64,000 nucleotides of DNA from the NCBI GenBank assembly GCA_963969395.1, contig OZ017797.1, positions 40,300,001-40,364,000 on the forward strand. The letters are read 5' to 3'. Shown here piece by piece: positions 54,716 to 64,000 of the stretch. The notes beneath the pieces were generated by a model. The model had not been told where the DNA came from. It saw only the letters and a list, made by a program, of their open reading frames with translations, and ran no database searches. The translations under genes were made by a program, and so were the position numbers. Within the stretch, counting starts at the first letter, position 1; every line of letters begins with the position of its first letter. This DNA comes from Pseudoscleropodium purum (taxonomy: Eukaryota; Streptophyta; Bryopsida; Hypnales; Brachytheciaceae).

Positions 54716-57016
54716 AATGGTAGAGCCTAGGTGCTTTAAGGACCTCCTAGTTTATTTTGCATATGAATTTACATTGATACAATGGTGACTATGCCAAATC
54801 ATATTAATAGTGAGTTACTACAAAAAAATTTCCTATTTAATTGGATCAACCTTGCCATAGCTATTCATTGAACAATTTTTGTCTTTCATGTTATAGGGTG
54901 AATAATAGGAATAGCATTCAAATAGTTATTTGGATATTTTTTGGTGTGATTTTCTTATTTAATTTCTTAATATCGACATTGAGATTGTAAATGTTGATTT
55001 TTTGGGATAGATTTTTAGCTCAAAGCAATATAATTTTTTTGAAAAAGTATTCGATTATATATTCTTTTTATTTTTTGTCATGGATGAGATTGCTAAATTA
55101 CTACAAAATCTTTGAAGAATATCAGTAGTCCATTTGGGATGAATTCATATACATTTGAATGGATATGTGAGTTGCCATTTCCTTTGTGTGTCTAGTCTAT
55201 GATTGTGGATGTAAAGAATTTCATGACTACATAATGACAAGAGTGTCAACAAAACAACAAATTCAACTTTATAAGTGATGGTTCCAAGTGACATCTACAA
55301 TAGAACTAAAGCAGACTTCTATATATTGCGTTGACTAAATCATAAATGAATTTTCAAGTTTTTTTGAAGTTAAGATTTCTTCCTTAAGATTCATAAGGTT
55401 TTACTTCCATGTTAATAGCAAGAACTATATTTTAGGAGTAGCCTTGCCTTGATGTAAAACTAAAAACAATCAAAAAATTCTAATTCAATGTTTAAAATAA
55501 TTTTCTAGAAGTTGGAAACTTGTTCCTTCCTAAATTTGTTGACCAATAGTTTTGATTCTCTTCTTGTATTTGTTGCATATTTTCATGTAGAATTCCAAAT
55601 TTTTCTTTTGTCTTTTTTGCAAGGTTTGGACAATCTTAAATGTGTGTATGCTTGCTCCTAAACTTATTGTTCTCAAATTTCTATTAGGTGCTGAAAGTGG
55701 ATACTTCCAAAATCTCATCCTACTTAATACTACCATCATCACTCTTTATACATCTCCAAAATCAATATGTAAGTACAATTAAGAAACAATTTTATAGTAG
55801 AACATCTATTTGAAAAACATTTTCACCCTTTACAACTTTTGAGTACACTGTCCAAATGTTGTGTTCTTTGGTGCTTGCAACCTCCTTTCACTTGCCAACA
55901 AGAAAATGTAAAAATTTGCCCAACCTAATAATACTAATCACTAAAAAATTGGTGATTTGGAGGGTACCCATCTTAAAGTGTGATACAAATGCTTTGAAAA
56001 AGTCAACTCCTTATGAAGTCCCATGGGAGATGTTAAACCAAGCCTATGAAGTTGGAGCAATAGGGTGGATTTACCTAGGAGAAAAACGAAGAAATTTTTC
56101 ATTTTTCTCAAAAAAAACTTTTTTTTACAGATTTTGAATTCATATTTGCAATGAAGGACCTCAAAATTAACAAAGAGAGGTCTATAACATACCCTAGACA
56201 CGGCTCAAAATAGAGGGGTGTTTTTTAAAACTTTTACCGAGGAGAGCCCAAAAATTACCCTGCTGGGCTACTTCGTGGGCTGGATTTACTGTCCTGCAAG
56301 TCCCGTAGTTACCGACCAGTATTAGCATTTAGCAAAACAACATAAGGTCAGAGCGATACCTTTTCCGAAGCACTGGGGTCGGCATTCTTGTTGTGCGCTT
56401 CACTAGCCGAGCTTTCATGGTTGTTATTTTCCTTTCTTCACAGAAGCTGTAATTGCAATTGCACTGTCGGCGTAACTGAGTTAGCACGGAGCAACGATGT
56501 CACTTGTTCCCAACTATTTCTAGTGAGTAGATTTGATATTCTCTTCACACTCTTAATTGGAGTTTTGCATTGGGTTTCTTGTGCAGTTACGCTTTGGTTA
56601 TGAGAACACGGTCACCTTTCTGAAACCCATGTTGCTAATCTGTACTGTTTTGCTTACTTATGAAGAAATTGTGCAGGCTGAGGAGCTAGGGTTTGGCGAC
56701 GGTGGTTAGCCAGCATTTTTGAGAGTGTGAATTGTGAGATTTATGAGTATTTTCCTTTGCGCAAACCCTTCACAAAAGACTCTCGGCCCTGTTAGGGTTG
56801 CAACTTTGAAAGGACCGTTGATCCAGGAGCTGCATTCAGTGGTTGACCACGGTGCCTTGACAGTGGACTAGGAGAGTTTAATTTTGAAATCCTAGATTAT
56901 TTTAAACCCGACATGGTTTTATGATTCTTCGCTCTTCATTTTGAAACTGGAAGCATTTGAGTGATGGTTATGAGGAGTCAATTGCTTCATCTGCAACCAG
57001 AGGCTTCGCTCAGAGC
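54716..57016. other. AT-rich intergenic sequence, then leader of the transporter gene
   Basis: Up to about 56200 the sequence is AT-rich and no gene is recognised. From about 56250 the GC content rises and the stretch likely carries the promoter and untranslated exon(s) of the transporter gene. Confidence 0.4.
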
Positions 57017-60000
57017 ATGGCGGCTTTTGCTGTTGACTCCGACGCCACTGTGTTTCTGCCCAAGAACGTGGAAGATGCAAAGGAGGGCAATGTGTACGTA
57101 GAAAAGAATGGCAGAGAGGGAGGAGAGGAGTTAGTGGGGTCGTGGAGTTCACAGCTATGGCGATTTCTCGTCCAACCTTTCACGTGGATGTCCATGTTGA
57201 TCAGGTAACTTGTCACCCGTTTATCATTTCTAGCTACAGAGTGCGCTGATTGATCCTGTTAGTGCACTATGAGTGAATTTCTTATGCAATTATTCAAAGT
57301 GGGAGGTTTCAGAACACAAATCAAAAGCAGTAGACAGACTCATCTTCATTCAAATCTCAGTGGCCATGGACATTTAGCCAAATCATACTTTCACCACTTG
57401 TTAATAGTTTCAACCCAGTGTACGAATAGATGACTTGCTGTTGGTACTGGAGACGGGATCAGATACCTAACAGTTTTAATATCCTTTGGCTCATACATTT
57501 TTTTCCCACAGAGCGGGGTTTTACCGTCCTGATTCTTTGCAATTGTCATTTTGTCATTCCTGCGAGCTCACTCAACCCTCTCTAATTGCACAGTCCCAGT
57601 GATTCCGAAGAATCTGAAGAATCAATCATGCTGGGATTAGACAACTTGCTCATGTCAAGTTGTGAAAACATGTGATAAGTTTTGTACCACCCCACCCCCC
57701 ACCCCCGGCGGTGCAATTACAGAAAACGGAATGGAAAGATGGCAGCTTGAGCAGCAGTGTCTTCCTGTTTTACGGGTGATTTCAAATTTTAACGACGTTG
57801 GATTGACCGTGAATGATGTTGGACAGGGAGCTGGATGGGACGTTTGTAATGGGAGTGATAGTGGTGTATGGTTTAAGCCAGGGCGTGGGGTTCGCTCTAA
57901 GCCGGGTGGTCGTGGACTACTACTGGAAAGATGTGCAAGGCAAGGAGCCTGCCACTGTGCAATTCTACCAAGGGGTCACATGGCTGCCTTGGAATGTGAA
58001 ACCTCTCTACGGCCTCCTCACGGATCTCCTCCCCTTCTTCGGCTACCATCGTCGGCCTTACTTCGTGTTTGCAGGTCTTTCTACCAAACCTTAATATCAC
58101 GGTAATCCGCTACTTTCTCTTGGATCGAGTGCAGTTGCATGGCCTCAAATATTCTAAATTACTGCCAGGGTTTATGTCTGTTTCACTAGACTTGATAGGT
58201 TTATTTGCACTCATCCTAAAGAGCTTGCTTCTTGCCCATCTCTGAGGTTGAAACACTAAGTTAGTACAACTGTAGGAATCATAAGATCTCTTCCCAGTGA
58301 TTGTTTCAGGTTTTCTTCAATTAATCGATGGGTTAATGTTGCTATGACACTAGTTTAGTGCAATTTGAATAATCTCGTGCCGTTTCAGTGTGTCTTTAAG
58401 ATCTAAATTTGGAAAAACGTCGAAAGAACACCAAAACAACAACGAAATGGTACGAATACAATAGTTTTTTAGTATTAATCCGTCAACTATTTGAAGCAGC
58501 ACTGAAACAATTAATAATCAGTGCAGAGGGATGTTTGTGATGTCTTACCATTATCTGATTTGGCATCTTTGTTGAAATGCAGGTGTGGTAACGTTATCGA
58601 CATACTTAGTTCTAGTGTTTGGTGGAAAGCTGCTTGCAGCAACGGCACTGGCAATGTTTGTAGCCGCCTCAGCATCTTCGGCGATGGCAGATGTAACCAT
58701 TGATGCCCTGGTTGTTATGAAGAGCCAGGAAAAGCCGGAGCTGGCCACGCACGTCCAAAGCTTGTGTGCTTCGTGTTCGTCGGTTGGAAGGTTGTCTGGG
58801 TACTTACTGAGTGGGCTTGCAGTGCGTCTTTTCGGTTCACAGGTTCGTAATTGGACTGTACTCTCTGAATTTGATAGCACATGAAAATTGCTCACTTTTC
58901 CATATTAATCCCTGTCTCATATCATCGCAAGCGAAATAATTGTCTCGCACAGCAGTTTGTAAGACGAACATTCGGCTATTTTTTTCAGTAGCTTTAATGT
59001 TCGTCCACTATCTCTACTTGATGAAGAAGAAATGTGCATATTGTCACTCACTGATAATGCATTTAATACTCATACTGACAGCCAACTGTCATAGTGACGT
59101 TCTTCAGTATACATCTCAAAAGGTTCATTTTAGAATCATGTGTATTTGCAAGAATGCGATGAATGGATCAGCTCAAGGTTTTGAGAGTTCATATAATTTT
59201 TGCTTGCAATGGGCAAGGTGGTTTCAAAGCATGGCTTGGAATTTATGTGCCTTTGTGGGTGGCAGTTTGCTCTGGGTCTTATGCTTGTGCCTGGAGTGCT
59301 TGTTCTCGTCCTAGGCTTCACCATTGTTGAGCCTCGTCTCCCTCATCACCGTTGGCACTCTGGCCAGGTACTTGTAAGCATGCTTTGGAATTAGTGCAGA
59401 CCTTGTTTCCACTTTCTGGCTTAAAGCCTCTATCTATCAAGCTGTGACCTTCCATTTCAGGACGGAAGCCAAGTGAGATGTTAGGTTGAGGTTTCGTAGC
59501 TTTGCTGTTCATGTCTGATAATTAATCTTTTAAACAAATTTTAGGTTGGGAAGGACATGAAGAAAGCTTGTTCCACCATGTGGACCACTCTGAAGATGCG
59601 TGAAGTGTGGCAGCCCACAACGTATATGTATCTGTCGTGGGCATTATCACCAGATATTGGAGAAGGCAAGTTCTATTGGTTCAATGATTCTGATGTTGGC
59701 CCTGGTTTCTCTGAGGTATAGCTTTTCTCCATCTACAGCTTTGCCTTCAATTCTCTTCAAGTTTTATGCGCATTTAGAAGGTACAGCTTTGCTATTATTC
59801 TACTGGAGCTTTCTCCTAGAGCAGAGAATTGAGGTTTCATGTACCGTACATACTTTTCCATGCTAACTCTTTTCACCAATACTCTACGTGATTATGCAGG
59901 AGTTTGTGGGGGTGATATATGCAATGGGAGCTGTGGGAACTTTATTTGGCGTTGCAATTTATAACAGATATTTGCGACACTGGACATTTCGGAGTCTTCT

Positions 60001-61103
60001 TCTTTGGGCTCAGGTGCTGCTGGCGTTGTCAGGGGTGTTTGATTTGGCGCTCGTGACCCGCGTGAGTCGGAAGCTGCTTATTCCTGACTCTGTATTTGCA
60101 GTTATTGACGAAGGAGTGTCATCGGTAATTCCTCTAGACTCGATCTCCTACTCATTAGAATTGATATCAACGGAACCCCTTCTTTCTTAAGCAACCGTCT
60201 CTCTTAAGCACCCAAGTATCCACCTCATTTTTCCATTAACCCTTAATTTCCCAAGCTGAGAATACAAAGTTCACTTTGGAAGGTAATACGTCAATTATAG
60301 TAACTTTCAAACTTCTTTCTATTGTTAGAAATGTAGGGTGTTATTTCTTCTTTCTATAGCTATGTTTTGCTGCATGTAGCTTCTTAAATGATTTATTTCA
60401 TAGAATTGACCACTTTTGCTCATTTGAGCACTTAGGTGTTTACCTGGAAAGTGATACTTATCTCTATTGTTCAAAATTGTGGGTTATGATTTCTTCTTTC
60501 TATTGCTACGTTTTGTTACATGTAGCCTTTAAAATTATTTATTTCATAGAAGTGACCACTTTTGCTTATTTAAGCGCGAGGTGTTTACTTGGAAAGTGAT
60601 TATACAAATTGTCATGAGCGTGCGTACCACAAAGTCGTGTGCACCGAACTCAAACCAGTGAGTATTTCTGGCTATGGAATTTGCAGGCAATTGGACGGAT
60701 CAAGTGGTTGCCTCTTTTGGTCCTGGCAGCTAAACTATGCCCACCGGGCATTGAGGGAACGTTCTTCGCGCTTCTCATGTCTGTGGACAACTTAGGTATT
60801 ATGTCGTCTTCATGGATGGGAGGTGTGCTCCTGAAACTGACAGGAGTTCGTCGCAAGCATTTCAAGTACTTATGGCTCGCGGTTCTGATCCGAATCTTCG
60901 TGCGCTTTCTTCCTCTGCCCTTCCTGTTCCTGGTGCCCAACACCAGCCCGGACCAGCCTCTTCTGCCTCCTGAGTTTCTATCACCTGAGAATCCCAATCC
61001 CACTTACGTCTTGGGAAGTGAGTCGTCTGAAGAGGAGGAAGACGGTGAAAGTGTACGCCTTGCAGTTTTGCACCCCTCCAACGCCGGGGGCCAGTTGAAG
61101 TAG
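57017..61103 (+). CDS. Folate-biopterin transporter (FBT/BT1 family)
   Basis: A major-facilitator-type membrane carrier; characterised plant members move folates across the plastid envelope. Seven exons: 57017-57204, 57827-58074, 58583-58842, 59266-59367, 59545-59715, 59900-60124 and 60687-61103. All phases agree, giving 536 residues, a normal length for the family. I chose ATG 57017 as the first in-frame ATG. Family wording includes GVIVVYGLSQGVG, YQGVTWLPWNVKPLYGLLTDLLPFFGYHRRPYF, ADVTIDALVV, SPDIGEGKFYWF, and PPGIEGTFFALLMSVDNLG near the end. About 12 hydrophobic segments are expected. The N-terminal ~60 residues are hydrophilic and do not look strongly like a transit peptide. The C-terminus ends in an acidic Ser/Glu tail. 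The family identity is firm; the substrate is inferred. Confidence 0.92.
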
Positions 61104-62737
61104 AGCTTTTCTAGCTAGTTTGCGTCATGGTCGAGTGTATCATTTTGGTGAGAGGACGACTAGAATGAATCGGATCAAATGGAGTCAGGCTGGACGCATC
61201 TGATCTTATGCATTCTGTTCAAATGGTTGCACCAATTTTGCATGCAATTTGCGAAGCATTGGATTAATTTCATGAACAGTCGGAAGTTTTAATAATTTGC
61301 ATATGTATGCGGCTATGAGCTGAATGCATCAGAGCTGCGTTTGAACATGGCGAAAGGACTCCTTGTACAGAGTTAAACAGCGTGCAGACTAGCGATCTAT
61401 GAGCACAAGTTCTGTCTAGCAGGACTTCAAGAGATCACGAGATGCACGGTACGAGATGACTTTTAACCTAAAAGTGACATCTTTTTTGCATTAGCACCAA
61501 TTTTCAATTTTGTTTGGGTAGTGTTGAATTATCTGCTAGAGTCAAACTCATGGATTGAAGGAATCTCAAATGGATGCCTCTCTAAGATTTGAAATATCCG
61601 CTAGCCAAGATAAAGCCCTCTTAAATCGTAGAAGGATTAAAACATTTGAGATCCCTTGAACCTATATATGGACAAATACTAAATAAAATAATTTAGATTT
61701 CACCAATTATTTCCAAATACATAATTATAGGATTTAAAATGGAAAAATAATACAAATTTATTATTCAACTTAATTTAATTAGAGCAGAAATAAATCAAAT
61801 TTGTACTAATTCATAATCTAACTTGAAACATTGCAAGGTGCATTGCCTTCCACAACAGTTAATTTTAGAAACAAATTTTCAAAATATTTTATTTTTTAGC
61901 AACAAAACTTTTGAAAAGCAATGAATCAACTTTTATTATTTTGACACTTACAGATTCTATGTTTTTTAGTTTTGGGTTGTCATAACTTTTGCTATTTGGA
62001 TGTGACAACTTTATTAAATTAGGTTGTTGCATTTTAGATTGCCTAGTTTTTAACTTGATAATGTTATCTTTAGTAAATAGTAATTTCTTAGAAATTTTGA
62101 AATATTCAAATAGGAGGGGTGATTGTAAGAAAGGTCTCTAGTATATTTGATTACATCTTGAATGTTCAATTTTTTTTGCCATAACTTTTGCATTTTGACT
62201 CTAAATGACTCAAGATTTGAAGGAAAGGTATTCATGATTATTGTTCACCTTGGCTAATTTTTGTCACACTTGTCGATTTAGAGGGTTTTTAATACTAATT
62301 AGTATCCCCGAAAAATTTGAAGTTGAAATTTTGGATGGGATGGTCTATCAGATATGCAACTCTCATATTATATGGCCTTGATTTTAATCAATTGTAATAC
62401 ATTTTTAGTCTAATTTCAAGGAATTTAATTTAATTTAATATAAAAAATTCTTGTAGCCCTTTTAACAAAGAATCCAAAAATGTAATTAAATATATGAAAT
62501 GAATAATTTTTTAGAATAGTATTAGCATTAAAATCCTATTTATATGAGTTTTATTAACTTCTAACTGCCTAATGCACTAAAATATAGTGTTTGCAAAACT
62601 TTGAAGTTGGGTAAAACCTAACCAAGTTTCTATTTTTGAAAAATTCTTCTTGAAGTCTAGTTTTAGCATCAAAAATCTAATCTTGAAAATAAATGATAGT
62701 GATTTTTCTATTCAAGATTTTGTGCAAGAGTATTCAT
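61104..62737. other. 3' flank of the transporter gene and AT-rich sequence
   Basis: To about 61450 this is the probable 3' untranslated region; after that it is AT-rich with no gene recognised. Confidence 0.45.
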
Positions 62738-62990
62738 CATGGTTGTCATAACGGGCAAGTTAGGATCATCGGACCGGACGGACGGTCCGGACGGCTTCAA
62801 TTTTGTAACTTGTGCAATTTTGCGGAATGACACATCACCTCGTCCACACCTTGACGATCTTGTCCGCGCTCAGCATGTTCCTTAATCCACATGACATCCA
62901 CGTGGCCTATTTTTCCGTTATCAAAAAGTCAACTATGTGTTGACTGTATCAGACGGGCGAACCGGACGTATGTCCACTATGACAACCATG
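62738..62990 (+). mobile_element. GC-rich hAT-like MITE, copy 1
   Basis: A 253-bp element with near-perfect terminal inverted repeats (CATGGTTGTCATA and TATGACAACCATG, the last bases varying). It is rich in GGACCGGACGGACGG-type words near both ends. The middle (TGCAATTTTGCGGAATGACAC, AAAGTCAACTATGTGTTGAC) is shared with copy 2. The flanking 8-mers do not match, so one flank has been altered. No transposase. Confidence 0.8.
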
Positions 62991-63313
62991 GTTTTGGAGC
63001 GCGGCGGAAGGCAGCGTCATCTTCTTGGCCTTTGCCGATTACATCACGAAATACAACGTGGTGTCGGGGGAGTCCACAACGGGGATCGTTTGAAACCAGG
63101 AAATCATGCCCTCCTATGCACATCACACATATCCAGCCAACGGGACGGACTTAAAGCCGTAGGAGCACGTCGTGGATCTGCTTGAATGCACTTAAACATG
63201 AATTTTTTCGTTTCATGGGTGCAATTTCACTAAAAATATGAAATGATGTGTTGGATCAACCGAATCCTCGAGAAGGTGGCCAGGAAGGGAGATTGATGAT
63301 GTAGGGAGTCGAG
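62991..63313. other. Spacer between the two MITE copies
   Basis: The first 180 bases are GC-rich and unlike the AT-rich surroundings; ORFs of about 80 codons cross it but none is recognised. It is flanked by inverted MITE arms. Confidence 0.4.
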
Positions 63314-63612
63314 CATGGTTATCATAGTGTATGGACGTCCGGTTTGCCCATCCGTTAGAGGTTTCGCCCATCTAATACAGTCAACACATAGTTGACTTTC
63401 TAATAACGAAAAAATAAGCCACATGGATGCCATGTGGATTAAGGAACATGCTGGGCGCGGACGAGATCGTCAGGGCGCAGACGAGGTGACGTGTCATTCC
63501 GCAAAATTGCACAAGTTACAAAATTAAAGCCGTCCGGACCGTCCATCTGGTCCGGTTTGCCCATCCGTCCGTCCCGTCCGATGACCCTAACTCACCTGTT
63601 ATGACAACGATG
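63314..63612 (-). mobile_element. GC-rich hAT-like MITE, copy 2 (inverted)
   Basis: A 299-bp copy in the opposite orientation, with ends CATGGTTATCATAG and CAACGATG and a perfect 8-bp duplication GAGTCGAG at 63306-63313 and 63613-63620. An 8-bp duplication and short inverted ends fit the hAT superfamily. It is longer than copy 1 because copy 1 lacks two segments close to its ends. Confidence 0.88.
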
Positions 63613-63620
63613 GAGTCGAG

Positions 63621-64000
63621 AGCTTGGTCCAAAGGAGAGGGCGTCTAGCGCAGATTCTAGCTTAGTAGCGCGGTGAACAAGAATGACATGCTTGTGAAAT
63701 GTAATTTGCTTAGTAACTTGCACATTTATTCGCACAAGCTAATGTAAGTTTTGAAGTTTATTGTAGATTTAATGAAATCAATGTCATGGAAGATTCATCA
63801 ATATGTTGAATAAAATCATACAATTTAAATGTCAATTATTGTCATTTTTGTTGAATTTATAAAATCTTGGAGCCAAAAGTTGTCACATTCATCATTCATA
63901 AAGCTCTAGAAATTGGTAATGACAATTGTAGTTATATGTTTGGACTATGTGACCTAAAAGTGTCAAAACATAGAAGATAGAAAATTAATGAAGTATTGAA
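63621..64000. other. Right-edge sequence, no gene recognised
   Basis: A short GC-balanced stretch after the MITE turns AT-rich by 63700. Nothing further is supported. Confidence 0.4.

Overview
This window comes from a plant nuclear genome. Spliced genes with GT..AG introns sit in small, fairly GC-balanced islands separated by very AT-rich, repeat-laden DNA. Plant-specific genes (a BIC cryptochrome inhibitor, a plastid-type folate/biopterin transporter, a plant GDSL lipase) and a Ty3/gypsy element primed by tRNA-Asp support this. The style (long AT-rich deserts, simple gene structures, roughly one gene per 10 kb) fits a non-seed plant, most plausibly a moss, but the sequence does not prove the species. 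I found no tRNA, rRNA or CRISPR.

Layout. (1) 1-3216, minus: the 5' exons of a DEAH-box splicing helicase (Prp2/DHX16/DEAH1), running off the left edge. (2) 3576-19453, minus: a full-length Ty3/gypsy element of 15.9 kb with two 2151-bp LTRs, TGTAGT/ACTACA ends and an ACTAC target duplication. In transcription order it has PBS, two small 5' ORFs, gag-protease, RT-RNase H, integrase, then an intact 621-codon extra ORF before the 3' LTR. Its pol is broken by three in-frame stops, a frameshift and a GC-rich MITE, and its protease and integrase active sites are altered, yet the LTRs are almost identical. (3) 19.45-37.5 kb: an AT-rich desert with a ~270-bp repeat family in tandem and dispersed copies, a longer dispersed repeat, and a decayed second gypsy integrase. 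(4) 37.5-38.6 kb: fragments of a receptor kinase and of a PDI-like thioredoxin domain. (5) 38.6-41 kb: a BIC gene. (6) 42.1-46.2 kb, minus: two exons of an unidentified gene and a five-exon GDSL esterase/lipase. (7) 47.2-48.0 kb: the 3' end of a receptor-like kinase relic. (8) 51.9 kb: a small SERF/4F5 gene. (9) 57.0-61.1 kb: a seven-exon folate-biopterin transporter. (10) 62.7-63.6 kb: two inverted copies of a GC-rich hAT-like MITE.

The host genes do not form a pathway. They are independent housekeeping or plant-signalling genes in separate islands. The most interesting object is the gypsy element: a defective gag-pol with signs of recent movement, a conserved-looking extra coiled-coil ORF downstream of pol, and a second polypurine-tract-like motif placed exactly between pol and that ORF. 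All exon boundaries, domain calls and LTR comparisons were read by eye; no database search was run.
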